This document shows, piece after piece, positions 1-10,815 of a stretch of 64,000 nucleotides of DNA. This DNA comes from Peromyscus leucopus. Taxonomy: Eukaryota; Chordata; Mammalia; Rodentia; Cricetidae. Positions within the stretch are counted from its first letter, which is position 1. Each line of letters opens with the position of its first letter. The stretch is taken from contig NC_051073.1 of the NCBI RefSeq assembly GCF_004664715.2, forward strand, positions 64,989,436 through 65,053,435. The letters run 5' to 3'. Below the pieces are notes generated by a model, which made no database searches, had not been told where the DNA came from, and was given only the letters and a program-made list of their open reading frames with translations. The position numbers were made by a program, and so were the translations under genes.

Positions 1-206
1 AGGGATGTGGGAGGGAGGGAGGGGGGATGTGGGAGGAGTTAGGGGATGTGGGAGGAGTTAGGGGATGTGGGAGGAGTTAGGGGATGTGGGAGGAGTTAGG
101 GGATGTGGGAGGAGTTAGGGGATGGGGAAAATATGATAAAAACATACTGTGTGAAATTCTCAAAGCATAAACAAACAAAAACAATAAAACAGGAAAAAAA
201 AAAAAA
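1..206 (+). repeat. L1 (LINE-1) 3' UTR end with poly(A) tail
   Basis: A G-rich polypurine tract is followed by an A-rich segment (126-190) ending in an A-run at 192-206. G-rich 3' UTR followed by an AT-rich end and poly(A) is the usual finish of rodent L1 elements, and the AT-rich segment resembles the Lx-type ending. Only the 3' end lies in the window. The element may extend upstream of base 1. Confidence 0.65.
25..119. repeat. 19-bp minisatellite, five perfect units, G-rich
   Basis: The unit ggatgtgggaggagttagg repeats five times without a mismatch (25-43, 44-62, 63-81, 82-100, 101-119), with imperfect G-rich sequence on both sides. It lies in the G-rich part of an L1 3' UTR. Runs of G recur in every unit, so the strand could form G-quadruplexes. 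That is inference. Confidence 0.95.
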
Positions 207-2599
207 AGGCCCAGACTCAAGGTTTTCTATCAGTTTGATCTTGGATTTCCTAAACACCTCTGGCTAGGCCCCACCTCTTAAAGGTTCCACACCGACTTCC
301 AGCACTTGGTGATGAAGCTCTTAACACCGGGTTGTATGTGGGGTGGGGGTGGGGAAGCAAGCAATATCCAGACCACCATATATGGTTCTTGAGTTTGAAA
401 TTGAAAGGCAGGCAAAGGTGAATCAACTCACGAGAGAAGTCACAGCGGATTAGGAGTGGAAATCTCCCCCTCACAAGCCACTGAAGGTATAGCCTGGCCT
501 CTGTCCCCTTCTGTAGTTGGGGAGAATGTTGGCAGAGCCCGGCAGACTTAGCGCGTTCTGCAGCTGATTCTTTGATTCAGCTGGAGTTAGGATGCATCTT
601 ACCTGAACACTGGGGTCTCTCAGGAAACCCCCAGCCTCCCACGCCTCCTCCTCAACCCTTCCTGAGTGCTGGTGTTCAGGGGGTTGCCTGTGGTCCTCTT
701 GTGGCCTTTGAGGCCTGACTGGGGGTTGCCAGTGTCAGGGCTGGGCCTGAGGGTGAGGGGACCAGAGATCACAGCTGGGGACAGTAGCTGGCCAGAGAAT
801 TATGCTTTGCTTTGAGTTTCAAATAAGAAAGCAAAGGCCCAGAGGTTAATGGGATTACCCCAAATTTCCCAACTGGTTGGGGGGTCAGCCTGGAGCCCAT
901 CTTTGGCTGCTGTTGCATCTAGGCCTGGAAAAGTCATGTGACTTGGCGCTCATGCCCAGGGTGCTTATGATATGGCTGTCATGTACTGGAGACTCTGAAG
1001 GGAGTGGATGTTGCCTGTGAAGAGTTTGGCTAGATAAATCCTGACTCACCTTGATTCTAGACGACCTTGGTCTGGGGATTGCTGCTTGAGCTGCGTTAGT
1101 CAGGACTCGTTCAGTGGAATGTGCCAGAAACACAATCCACACACAATTCACACTTTGCTTAAATACGAAGGAATGACTTATGGCTCCCCAAATTAGGAAG
1201 CACAGGTGGAGTAGCCATTAGGGGTGACTGGACTGTCAGCCCCACCGCCCCTTTCCCCAAGGCTCAACCACGAGTGCTTTTCATTATTTTCTCCTTGGAA
1301 TGTAGATAGGATGGGGGAGCAGAGAGGGGCCCTCCTGCAGAAAGCATCATTAACCCCCCCCCCCCCGTGGGTGACCCCGAAGGAAAGAACCACAGCATTT
1401 ATAGGTCCAAGGGCAAGTCGTCACACAGCTGCTTCAAGTCACATGCACCTGCCTCTGAGACCAGCATCATGTCCAGACCCCAGTGGGGCACACGATACTC
1501 CCTCTGAGCATTAAGTGTCAAGGGCATGTGGGGGAGCAGCTTTGTCAGGGAGGAGGTACTGTTATCCAAGAAGGGCTACCGAGGCTCTTGAGAGCGCAAA
1601 ACAATAGGTATCCACTTCGGATACAGCGTCAGAGCCCAGTCACCAGAACCGGATTCGTATAAGTTAGGGAAAGTTAGGTAGGTAGCTTAAACGGCCAGGG
1701 AGAGCCCAAAGGCAGACAGGGAACCGGGAGCTGCTATGGCTGAGGGAACCAGATTTGGAAAGACAGGGGAGGGCCCTTCAGAGCTGGGACTCAGACTTGA
1801 GTTAGGGGCTCTGGTCAGTCAGGACCGGCTCTGGCCTGGTCAGTCCTCTGGTTTAGACCCAGGAGCAGAGGACACCAGCCAGATGTTGCTGCTGGCCTTT
1901 CTAAGGGCCCAGGGGTGGGGGTGGGGGTGGGGGACGCAGCTGAAGCTGAGAAGGGGCCTGGCTGCTGCAGGTTCAGTCAGCCTGAGGCCGGCCGGGAGAA
2001 AAAATAATTGCTGGGCTGGCGCCCCCAGAAACAGGAAGCCTGCAGGAAGGAGACAGAGAACAAACAGGAAGAAACAGGTCCTGGCTCCCGCCTCCTGCCT
2101 GGCAGCCTCCCTCCGGCGCCCCCTGAGGCAGGCACTAACAGACCACTGGCAAAGTGGAACTATGGATGCAGAATTCTGGCATTACCCATGAGGATGTGGA
2201 AGGGACGCCTGGGAGCACAGTCAGTGACAAACTGTCCTCAGTCCGTCCTTCTGTCCTCTGGTATGTGTAGCCTCCAGAGCAGGATTCATGGGACAGTCCT
2301 GAGGTCCAGGACATACCTAACTTACCTGTGGACCCCTCCCAGGGCCTAGTATGAATTCCTCCTCACCAGAGACACAGGTGACTCTGCAGCCTTCTCTACA
2401 CGGCCTTTGGAGTTTCTGTCTTGTATCCCCCAGGGCTCGGATTCCAGGCTCTCCCTGCAGTCCTGCACTGGGGCCAGGAAGTGAGTGTTGAACCTTAGCT
2501 TGGACAACCCAGGACAGGCTTGGCCCAGACTCTGTGAATATGCTTAAATTCCCTTCCTGTCCTTACCCATATTCTGAGTAAGTCACCAACAGGAACCAC
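207..2599. other. Mostly unique sequence, no gene recognised
   Basis: I see no recognisable coding region. About 250-320 weakly resembles the 3' part of the medium rodent repeat found elsewhere in the window. About 800-905 has a MIR-like run. There is a C-run at 1353-1366 and a G-rich stretch near 1913-1935. A plus-strand open frame at 1736-2191 (151 codons) has low-complexity G/W-rich translation and no recognisable domain. Confidence 0.55.
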
Positions 2600-2690
2600 A
2601 CTCCACCAAATAAGGCACTGTGTGGCACTGGGCAGGTCACTGGATCATTCAGAGTCTCTGTTTCCCCAGAATACCTTCTTGGTCCCTTGA
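2600..2690 (+). repeat. MIR-like SINE fragment
   Basis: The order ggcactgggcaggtcactg, then a tract resembling the MIR 'cctcagtttcc' block, follows the MIR core. It is strongly diverged, as expected for this ancient mammalian SINE. Confidence 0.4.
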
Positions 2691-2858
2691 TCTGTGTACA
2701 AGAAGCAAGATGAGACTCTTGGGACTCTGAATCTTGTCCAGTCCTCTCCTCTACCACCTGCTACTTACAGGAGTGATAGATCAGCATCACGCATCACAAT
2801 TTTGCTTTGAAGGTGGTCTGTATCAGAAGGCAGAGAGACTGGCTTAACTTGGGAAAAT

Positions 2859-2861
<3 letters not shown>

Positions 2862-2893
<32 letters not shown>

Positions 2894-3312
2894 CACACAT
2901 GCACACATACATACACACATACATACACACATACACACACATACACACATAAACATACACACACACATATACACACACAAACATAACACATACAACACAA
3001 ACACAATACACACAATATACAACATAAACACATAATAACACACATAACAATAACACAACATACACATACACACTACACACACATACACGCACATACACAC
3101 ATACACACACATACACACACATACACACATACATACACACACACATACACACACATACACACACATACACACCACACACATACACATCACACACACATAC
3201 ACACCACACACACACATACACACAATACACACAATACACACACATAAACACACACATACACACACACATACACACACATACACACATAAACACACACACA
3301 CACACACACACA
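2862..3312. repeat. Long interrupted CA-rich tract (about 450 bp)
   Basis: A pure AC run (2862-2892) leads into about 420 bp of mixed CA, CATA and CAA units, with another pure CA run near 3292-3312. It produces long Cys/Val-rich open frames on the minus strand that are artefacts. It is much longer than the other CA arrays here. Confidence 0.95.
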
Positions 3313-4627
3313 ACAAAAACTGAAGATCGGTGATGGGGTCTTGCTGGGCAGAGATGGTGGACAGCCCAGGCTGAGGCTGGGTCCCTGGGTGTGGAGACAG
3401 AGGGCAAAGGAAGAGAGACGGGGAGGAAGGTGGAGCCTTTGCGTCTTCCCGAAGGAGGCCAGAGACCAGGCGTGTGCACAGTGCCCTGGGCTCCTGATGA
3501 ATTCCAGAGCAAGTGAGCCTTTGAAAAGGCTCCTTAGGCAAGGCTCCTAGCCTCTGGCCACTTCAGGACAGGAGAGCAGGTGCCCAGTAGGGGTACGAGT
3601 TTGTGAGAAATGAGATTAGGGCCGTGTTCAGATTAAACACGGGCAAATGTAAGCGGTGACTCTGAGCGCCTTCACTGAGGCACGAGTCTACCCACAGTAC
3701 AGATTTGTGTGCATGGTGACCCTCTCCCCTGCTAAGCTCAGTTCTTCCAAGTTGGCCCAAGTCTGGTGGTACCTAGAATTCTCTCTGAGGCCCACAGTCA
3801 AGTCCAGAGAATGTTAGTTAGGAGGGCTTGTGTGGTAATATGGCCTAGACCACTGTGGAGTCGTCACGGGTCAGTGTGTTCAGGCCACGGCCTAACGGTA
3901 AACAGATGGGCCATTTCCCAGAGGTGAGTGGAGCAGATCTGAGCACAAGGCCCTCTGCGTCAGCCAGAGAAGGGATCAGTGAAGAGTTGGTTACTGGGTC
4001 CTGAGGGCTGGCAGGTGTTCTTAGACCCCCTCGGCACCTTCCCAGCCACCTGCTTCCTCACACTTCATTTAATTTTCCCCTGTTGAGTGCACATCTTAGG
4101 TGAAGAATGATTGGGGATGTTTTCTTCCTTCCTTTCTTTTCATTTCTTCCCATGGTGTTTTGGAAATGAGCCACTATTGTGGACAGAGTCCTGGTGACTT
4201 TTACAACAGGAGCTGGTGGGCTGGGGTGAGTATCATTTCTCTGAGGTTCTCAAGGCAGTGAGAACCAGAGCCTCCCTGTCCTGCCCATCTCATTCATCTG
4301 CAGCTCACTGGTCTTCCTCAGTTTCCCTCCTTTCCTTGGAAGTGGTGGGGTGCTGGCTGCGGAGAGGTACCGGAGCTCAGAATGCATTGTCCTAGGGCCC
4401 TGACATACAGCAGGATGGAGGAAACTTCTTTCTTTCCCTGCTTGATGCGATCCAGCTGCCCCAGCTGCCCAGAAAGACGGAACCACAGCTGTCTGCTTGT
4501 CTGTGTCTGAAACCTGTCTCTCAGCCTTGGATTAACCCTCCAGAGAAACACAGACATGTCCAACCATCAGGGCCTGGGGTTGATGAGTGTGATGTGAGCC
4601 TTATCAGCTGTGTTAGTGGGAGGCCAT
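3313..4627. other. Unique sequence, no gene recognised
   Basis: I see no repeat I can name and no coding region. Short open frames here lack domains and overlap in several phases. Confidence 0.55.
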
Positions 4628-4800
4628 ATTGGTTTCCTGTGGCAATTGTAATAAACTATCACAACCAGGTGGCCTAAAACAGCAGAAACTTCCTCTCTAT
4701 GTTCCAGAGCCCAAGAGTGCAAAATGAAAGCATCAGCAGGGTCACTGTCACTTTGTCCCTTTCCTCTTCCCATTGTCTGTGGCTGTTGATGGTCCTTGCC
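4628..4800 (-). repeat. Ancient mammalian interspersed repeat fragment (LTR/MaLR-like)
   Basis: The opening gtttcctgtggcaattgtaa and the later block 'ggtggcctaaaacag' follow a well-known old mammalian repeat that reads 'gtttcctgtggctgctgtaa ... ggcttaaaacaa'. A second copy is at 20145-20673. I am not certain of the family name. Confidence 0.4.
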
Positions 4801-4807
4801 TTCCATT

Positions 4808-5206
4808 GCTGGTTTTGTTTTGTTTTGTTTTGTTAACTTGACACAAGCTGGTTTCATCCGAGAAGATGAAGGAATTGCCTTCATCAGATTACCTGTAGGG
4901 AAGTCTATGGAGCATCTTCTTGATTAGTGATTGATGTGGGAGGGCCCAGCCTACTGTGGGTGGTCCCACCCCTGGGCAGGTGGTCTTGGGGTGTGTAAAA
5001 AAGCAGGCTGAGCAAGCCTTGGGGAGCAAGCCAGTGAGCAGTGTTCTTGCGTGGCTTCTGCTTCAGTTCCTGGTTCCCGCCTTGAGCCCCTGCTCTGGTT
5101 TCCCTGGGCGATGAACTGTGACATGGAAGTGTATGTCAGATACCCCTCCCCAGGTTGCTTTTTTGGTCATCGTGGTTATTATAGCAATAAGAGAAAGCCA
5201 ACTAGA
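4808..5206 (+). repeat. Medium-reiteration rodent repeat (RMER1-like?)
   Basis: It runs from 'gttaacttgacacaagctgg' (after a GTTTT run) through 'attgatgtgggagggccc' and 'aagcaggctgagcaagcc' to 'aagagaaagccaactagag'. The same blocks recur at 11471-11858, 22731-23540, 42866-43572 and 48700-49545 in one or other orientation. This is a common rodent repeat of about 0.4-0.5 kb. The RMER1 name is a guess. Confidence 0.65.
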
Positions 5207-5831
5207 GTATAGTCTCATCTCTTCAACTGTCTTGGCCAGCGTCTTCCCATCTTTCCTGACGTGTCTTTATACCTCCTCATCTGAGAGTGGCCAAGTCTCG
5301 CTTGTCCTCACTCATTCATTACGAGTGAGGACCCCAGAGAAATGCCACTCTACCTCAGCCCACTCATTAGGGAATGTAGAATTGCCCTTGTCTCAAGAGT
5401 TTGGATTCAGTCAGATCTGCAAAGACCCTATGACAGCTTGTATGGGCCTCGGGGTCTGGGAGGTTCATATCTTCTGAGGGGCTCAAAGAGGGATAAGTTG
5501 GAAAGTGTGCATGTGGGCGGGGTAGGGGTGGGGGCAGACTTGATTCCTTTGGTCACTGCCGGGAAGCTGCAGCTTGATGCCACCATTCAGTGGAGGAGAG
5601 AGTGTGGCAATGGAGGTCCCTACTTTTTAAACTGTGAATGGTGACCCCGTATGGGGCTGGGTAAACTGAGTGTGGAGGTCACAGCAAAGTTAGCCACAGT
5701 GAAAGTTTCTTGAACAGGCAATGGCCAAAAACAGATCCCGAATCAAACGATCAAACGCCTAGTGAATCCGAGATGTGTTCGGCAGCACACACCCATGTTA
5801 CATGGTATGACTTCACTGCAGCCTTGATTCT

Positions 5832-5833
<2 letters not shown>
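5207..5833. other. Unique sequence, no gene recognised
   Basis: Nothing recognised. Two overlapping open frames of 100-119 codons (5118-5477 and 5342-5644) start in or beside the upstream repeat and have no domain. Confidence 0.5.

Positions 5834-5884
<51 letters not shown>
5834..5884. repeat. (AC)n microsatellite, about 25 units
   Basis: Uninterrupted AC dinucleotides over 51 bp, so probably length-polymorphic. Confidence 0.97.
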
Positions 5885-5887
<3 letters not shown>

Positions 5888-5888
<1 letters not shown>

Positions 5889-6310
5889 TTGTGATATTGT
5901 TATGCCCAGATCATGACCCTAAAGAGACCACTGAAGACCGTGGATGTCCAAATGCAACAGCAAGGTTTATTCTATTGATACAAGTCTAGACAGGGAACTC
6001 ATTCCTAACCCAATACAGTGAGGCAGGAAGGAGTTGCTCTTTCTTTGTGAGGCTAGCTTTTTAAAGGCAAAACCCTCAAGCCCTTCAGGGCGGTTGGGGG
6101 GAGGTTGGGGGTTTTGCACGGGTGCAACTTGGATTGGTTTATTTTTATTTTTGAAGATCTCTGTTCTCTTTTAATTGGGTGAGGGTATGTAACCTTTGAA
6201 TTTACTGGTTGGGGTTTACAATTATCATTTTGGGGGCTGTCCGGGACAAGTCCCAGGCTTTGTCCTTGAGCTGCCATGGGGGCTGGTTGGCCTAGCACGT
6301 ACTGACTGTG
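5888..6310 (-). mobile_element. Worn LTR remnant of an endogenous retrovirus
   Basis: Read on the minus strand there is a TTTAAAA element (near 6060), a polyadenylation signal AATAAA (near 5970), and an end near 5900 that could close as ...ATAACA. This order fits U3-R-U5. I found no target-site duplication and no internal coding sequence, so boundaries and family are unsure. I infer a solo LTR from an old insertion. Confidence 0.45.
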
Positions 6311-7110
6311 AGGGCGGGCTCAGTGATCTAGGCTCTGTCCTTGACTCATGCACGTAACTCTAAGTTGGTGAGGGGTCCCAGACAGTAAACATCTGGCTGA
6401 ACTTTGAGCAGTCAGAGTACTTGCAGAAAGGGAGCTACTGCAAGGACTATGTCTTTTGTTCACGGCCCTCCCAGAGACTGCTTGCTTAGTCTCAGGAAAC
6501 TGAAATTGAGGCCTGATCTCTGAGAGAAGACTGAGCAGCCTGTTTATGGCATCTGCTTGGTCCTTTCAATGTCATCACACCATGTGGCACCCACAAACAC
6601 TGCCTGAAACATCTCAGCTCAGATGGGAGACAATTGCACGTTATGAACTGCTGTGTTTTTATTGTACATAGAAAACACTTTGCTTTCATAGAGACAACAA
6701 TGACTAATTAATAGGAAACAAAACCAAAACAATTTAAAATATTTTCCCACTGCCATTCCTCAGCATGCAAGTATCAAATTAGTAGACCTGTGCATTGGAT
6801 GTTTAATTTTAAAAGTTGCTTTTTGAGTTGCTGATTGCATTTAAACTTGCCTAGTGAATTCTGGCTTGGGAATAGACAGGATTGTCAGTGACGTTCTGAG
6901 ATGGTCCTAAACATCTGCCATTTTGCACTATGTATTTATATAAAGGGTCATAGTTAACTTTGACAATTTTAAAATCCAATGCCATTCAACTCTGAGAAAT
7001 GTTGAAGATGTCAAATATCCAGTCATAATTTAATTCTTTGTGTAAAAATAATCATATCCACCTCACCAGAATGTAAATGGTAAAATTACATGTATGTCAA
7101 AGAATTGTTG
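6311..7110. other. Unique sequence, AT-rich in its second half
   Basis: 6640-7110 is AT-rich with no simple repeat, no open frame of note and no SINE or LINE I can name. It could be a conserved noncoding segment or a very old transposon. I cannot tell which. Confidence 0.45.
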
Positions 7111-7120
7111 AAAATAGATT

Positions 7121-7266
7121 AAAAAAATTTTTTTTCAAGACAGGGTTTCTCTGTGTAGCCCTCGTTGTCCTAGAACTTACTCTGTAGACCAGGCTGGCCT
7201 TGAACTCAGAGATCTGCCTGCCGCTGCCTCTTGGGATTAAAGGTGTGCACCACCACTGCCCAGTGT
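7121..7266 (-). repeat. B1 SINE
   Basis: A T-run is followed by 'caagacagggtttctctgtg', 'gaccaggctggccttgaac' and 'gggattaaaggtgtgcacca', the B1 (7SL-derived) sequence in reverse. A near-perfect target duplication flanks it: aaaatagatt at 7111-7120 and aaaatagact at 7267-7276. Confidence 0.93.
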
Positions 7267-7276
7267 AAAAATAGAC

Positions 7277-7639
7277 TATTTCTAATTTATGTTCAGTAAG
7301 TATTTGATTTATATGCTTATTTCAAATACTTATTTACCTAGGTTCACACAGTTTCTTAGGAGTCACGAATGGGAAGGGTTTAAGAAGGCCTGATGTAGAG
7401 GAACTCCCAGAACTCAGATGTGCTTTTTACAGAATTCATAAGGATTTTGCTCCATTGTAAAGCTGAAGAGAAATCATTAAATTAAGCCATGGTGTTGGAG
7501 ATTGCCTGTGTTCTAATTTCTGTGTTTTAAAACAACCACCAAAGTAGATGCTAATCAATCAATAGTTAATTAGACCTTACAAACCTCTTTGCTCACTTGT
7601 GGCTGAGTCCCTGCTAGACGAGGGTATATTTCTAGATAA
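7277..7639. other. Unique AT-rich sequence
   Basis: Nothing recognised. The right end runs into an LTR-like remnant whose exact border is uncertain. Confidence 0.45.
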
Positions 7640-8105
7640 GACCTGCAGAGAGGACATTTAGCTATAAAGCTCTCTAGGGTGGGCCCTGTCGACACAAAAA
7701 TCCTTCTCTCCTCCCAGAGGAGAAAAGAGAGTGTTCCAGAGTCAAACATGAGAGACCATGGGTGGGGAACACAGATTTAGGTTATCCCAAATTCCGGGTT
7801 CCAGCATGGCAACTGCCTGAAGTTTTTTTATAGGAACAGAATGAAGACAACGGCAAGGGCAGTTCTCCAATGCCTTGGTGGAAGCCTTAGGTGGGCGGTT
7901 ACAGCAGAGCACAGGGACCTCTGTTATAGGCCTCAGACGCTCTGACCAGGTTCTTAGGCTTTTGTTTGGGGAAGCTTGGGCTGTGGTCATACACTCCTAA
8001 GATGTTAGGTCAGACACAGATGTGGGCAAGGAATGGTCACTAAAGGAGATCAAGGCAGCTCAAGATAACTTGTAATTAGGCTCTGGACCTGCAACATCCC
8101 CACCT
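7640..8105 (-). mobile_element. Worn LTR remnant, same family as 36000-36610
   Basis: On the minus strand it reads 'tggagaggtggggatgttgc', 'cctaattacaa', 'gcctaagaacc', then a TATA-like 'cctataaaaaaactt' followed by 'ccatgctggaaccc'. The same ordered blocks occur on the minus strand at 36000-36610, which supports one LTR family with a promoter-like core. No target duplication was found. Confidence 0.45.
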
Positions 8106-9072
8106 CTCCACAGCCATTGATGTTCTGATCTGTTCATCAGTCCGCAGGGGTTCAGTGGAAGGTGCAAACTCTTTCGGGGACATGAGTTCACAGCCCTTAT
8201 TCAGTGACTTGTGTCCTTGAAAGAGGAAGACAGACACGCCCATGTGCTTGTGTGTGAGAACATGGTGAGGAACACCATCCTCAAACCAAGAGAGGCATCT
8301 CGGAGGAAACGGATGCTGCCGATGCCCTGGCCTGGATGCCCAACCTCCCAAGCAGAGAGGGTGGGTCTCTGTAGTCTAAACCGCTGTGGTGTTGTGTGAT
8401 GCCAGCCCTGGGAGACCTAACCCTCCCCCTCGATAGTCATTCTTCGGGCCCCTTTGGTCCACACATGGATTGTCTTTTAGCTCTAGTTCCTTTACGGGGG
8501 TGTCTCTGGGTCTTAAGCGGTCTCTGTACGTCTCTAAGGATACGTATTTCACCTCACTCTGGTACCCTTGCATTTTCTTTCATTGTTTCCTCAAAGGGAT
8601 ATGAAAAAATAGGTGAGAGCTTGCTTACAGGGCCACCTGCCCTTTAGTACCGGACAAATAGAAAGAGAGAAATGGGCAGCATCACAATCCCCCATAAGGT
8701 ATTTTCCTTAGTGTGTACAGGTGTCAACCATGGACTCGAGGTCCACGCTGGCGACGGAAACTACCTTTGATCTCACTCTCAAAGAAGGTGATCCATACTT
8801 AAGGAAACTGGCTTTGATCGCTCGGCCTTTGTGTGGGTGGATTGTTGTATTTGGTCAGTCAGTACAGAGCGCCTTGCTTCTCCTAATCTGTGGAAAACTC
8901 CTCTGGCATCATCTTTGTAAATCCCACCTCTTCCTGGTTCTCTGCGGGAGCTCCTCAGGCATGATGCATTTCATGGGTTCCCGCATCCCTCTTGATTCTC
9001 CATTCTGCTCTCTTGTGTCAACTCTCTACACCTTTATCTCATGTTTTCTACTTCTTGTAGCTTGGTAACGTC
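8106..9072. other. Unique sequence with an unassigned 115-codon open frame
   Basis: A plus-strand frame at 8721-9068 opens at ATG and stops just before an LTR insertion. Its product would be hydrophobic in the second half, with two or three membrane-like stretches. I recognise no family, see no promoter or splice context, and treat it as a chance frame or a decayed element. Confidence 0.4.
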
Positions 9073-9078
9073 CATAGC

Positions 9079-9551
9079 TGTTGTGGAATATCACTTTAAC
9101 CGGGCAAAGAGGTGTGACGTTTGTTTATGTTGCATTTGTTTAACCATGTAAAGCTGTGTTGCTTTGCTTGCCTAAGGTACCCAATTGGTCTAATAAAAAG
9201 ATGAATGGCCAATAGCTAGGCAGTGAGAGGAATAGGTGGGGCTGGTGGGCAGAGAGCATCTTTAGGAGAAGGAATCTAGGCTCAAGAGAGGAGAGGAGAG
9301 AATGAGGGAGAAAGAGAAGGAGACACCCCGGGCCAGTCAGCTAGCCAGCTGCCAGCCAGATCCAGAGTAGGACTTACAGAATGAAAGAAAGGTAAAAGGC
9401 CCCAAGTCAAAGTCACGTAGGTGAAGAGAAATAGAATAAATTAGGTTATAAAAGCTAGCTAGAAACAAGCTAAGGCCTAGCATTCATAATTAATAATAAG
9501 TCCCTGTGTATTGATTTGGGAGCTGGAGGCCCAAAAAGAAAGCCTGTTACA
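9079..9551 (+). mobile_element. Solo LTR, family B (ERVK-type), 473 bp
   Basis: It begins TGTTGTGGAATATC and ends CTGTTACA, and is flanked by catagc (9073-9078) and cctagc (9552-9557), a 6-bp target duplication with one mismatch. The body matches the copy at 48817-49338 throughout, including 'ggtctaataaa' near the 5' end and 'agtccctgtgtatt' near the 3' end. TG...CA ends with 6-bp duplications are typical of ERVK/ERV2 LTRs. There is no internal region, so it is a solo LTR. Confidence 0.87.
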
Positions 9552-9596
9552 CCTAGCAGGAAGTTCTGTTTCAGTTGTAGAGAGGTTATCTAACCT

Positions 9597-9598
<2 letters not shown>

Positions 9599-9649
<51 letters not shown>
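9599..9649. repeat. (TG)n microsatellite, about 25 units
   Basis: A perfect TG run of 51 bp. It sits at the tail end of a minus-strand B4-type SINE, where such CA-rich tails commonly expand. Confidence 0.97.
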
Positions 9650-9650
<1 letters not shown>

Positions 9651-10385
9651 ATGTTCCTTGGGGGGGATGCTTTGTGTGGGCCAGTATGAATGCACGTGTA
9701 TGTATGTGCATTCGGAGGCCAGAGGTTGGCACTGACCTCATCATTCTCCGCTCTCATTCACTAAGGCAGGCTTTCTTGCTGAACCCAGAGCTGCTGTAGG
9801 ATGGTCCGTATGTCAGATCACTCTGATTGGTCAATAAATAAAACACTGATTGGCCAGTGGCCAGGCAGGAAGTATAGGCGAGACTAACAGAGAGGAGAAT
9901 TGAGAGAACAGGAAGGTGGGAGGAGACACTGCCAGCTGCTGCCATGACCAGCAGCATGTGAAGATGCTGGTAAGCCACAGGCCACGTGGCAAGGTGTAGA
10001 TTTATGGAAATGGATTAATTTAAGCTATGAGAACAGTTAGCAAGAAGCCTGCCACGGCCATACAGTTTGTAAGCAATATAAGTCTCTGTGTTTACTTGGT
10101 TGGGTCTGAGCAGCTGTGGGACTGGCGGGTGACAGAGATTTGTCCTGACTGTGGGCCAGGCAGGAAAACTCTAGCTACACAGAGCTGTGGTTTGGGTGGT
10201 CTAGCTAGCTAACCCTGAGGATCCTATCTCCACCTCCCTAACCCTGGGATTGCAGGTGGGCTGCTCCAGCTGCCTGGCTTCAGACCAGGCTACTCTGATC
10301 TGACTCTTACAAGCATGCTAGGTGTCTGAACTCTAGTCCTCAAGCTTGCAAGGCAAGTGCCTTATCCACCGAGCCATTTCCTCGG
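9650..10385 (-). repeat. B4-type SINE, split by an LTR
   Basis: The left part (9650-9791) carries 'cattcggaggccagaggt' and the right part (10186-10385) carries a B1-like core and ends 'accgagccatttcctcg', the reversed tRNA-like head. Together they make a B3/B4-family SINE on the minus strand. The two halves are separated by the LTR at 9792-10179. Confidence 0.65.
9792..10179 (+). mobile_element. Solo LTR, family A (ERVK-type), 388 bp
   Basis: It begins TGCTGTAGGATGG and ends CTAGCTACA, with an exact 6-bp target duplication cagagc at 9786-9791 and 10180-10185. The copy at 18419-18806 has the same length, and a longer relative lies at 59213-59736. CCAAT-like 'gattggtcaataaataaa' lies near the 5' end. 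It inserted into a B4 SINE, in the opposite orientation to that SINE. No coding region remains. Confidence 0.92.
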
Positions 10386-10734
10386 GTACCTCTTGAAATC
10401 CTTCTGTTTATCTTTTCTGGTATCTATTTTTTTTTTCTGTCCTGCCAACATATTCTTTATTTAATCCCTTTAAAATGTCAAGTAGAGCTATTTGTGTCAG
10501 TTTATGTTCTCATAGCTGGGGGCCCAACATCTTAAAGGAACAACTTAAGGGGGAATTGTTTATTTAACTCATGGTGTTAGAGAGTCCATCTCTGTTCTGT
10601 TGCTTAAGGGCCCATGGGGACAGGGAATATAATGACAGGAGCTTGGGGACATGTGGAGGAGATGGCTGCCTACCTTGTGTGTGTGAGAGAGAACTTGGTG
10701 GGGGAGAGAGCTGTTTAGAGATGTTCCAGCACGA
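10386..10734. other. Probable worn rodent repeat, no gene
   Basis: About 10470-10730 has a worn resemblance to the medium rodent repeat ('ttgtttatttaactcatggtg', then 'gggacagggaatataatgac'). Divergence is too high to assign it securely. Confidence 0.35.
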
Positions 10735-10815
10735 TGACCAGCTTTCACTGCTAAGGACACCGAGGCTCAGAAAGGGGCAGTGATGAGCCAAGGTCACACA
10801 ATGTGCAAACAAGTG
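10735..10815 (-). repeat. MIR SINE fragment
   Basis: 'accgaggctcagaaaggggc' followed by 'ccaaggtcacacaatgtgc' is the minus-strand MIR core ('ctgaggcccagagagg ... ccaaggtcacacagc'). Confidence 0.6.

Noticed and set aside
1..119. Regular direct repeats that could suggest a CRISPR array
   Set aside because: Units abut with no spacers and the context is a rodent L1 3' UTR.
1736..2191. 151-codon plus-strand frame in nonrepeat DNA
   Set aside because: Composition is G/W/R-rich from a GC-rich stretch, an overlapping frame exists in another phase, and no family is recognisable.
2765..3541. Minus-strand frames up to 258 codons, very rich in Cys and Val
   Set aside because: They are translations of the CA/CATA repeat tract and have the alternating pattern expected from a dinucleotide array.
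9079..10179. A possible provirus with two LTRs and an internal region
   Set aside because: The two LTRs belong to different families, each with its own target duplication, and the 240 bp between them is SINE and TG repeat rather than retroviral coding sequence.
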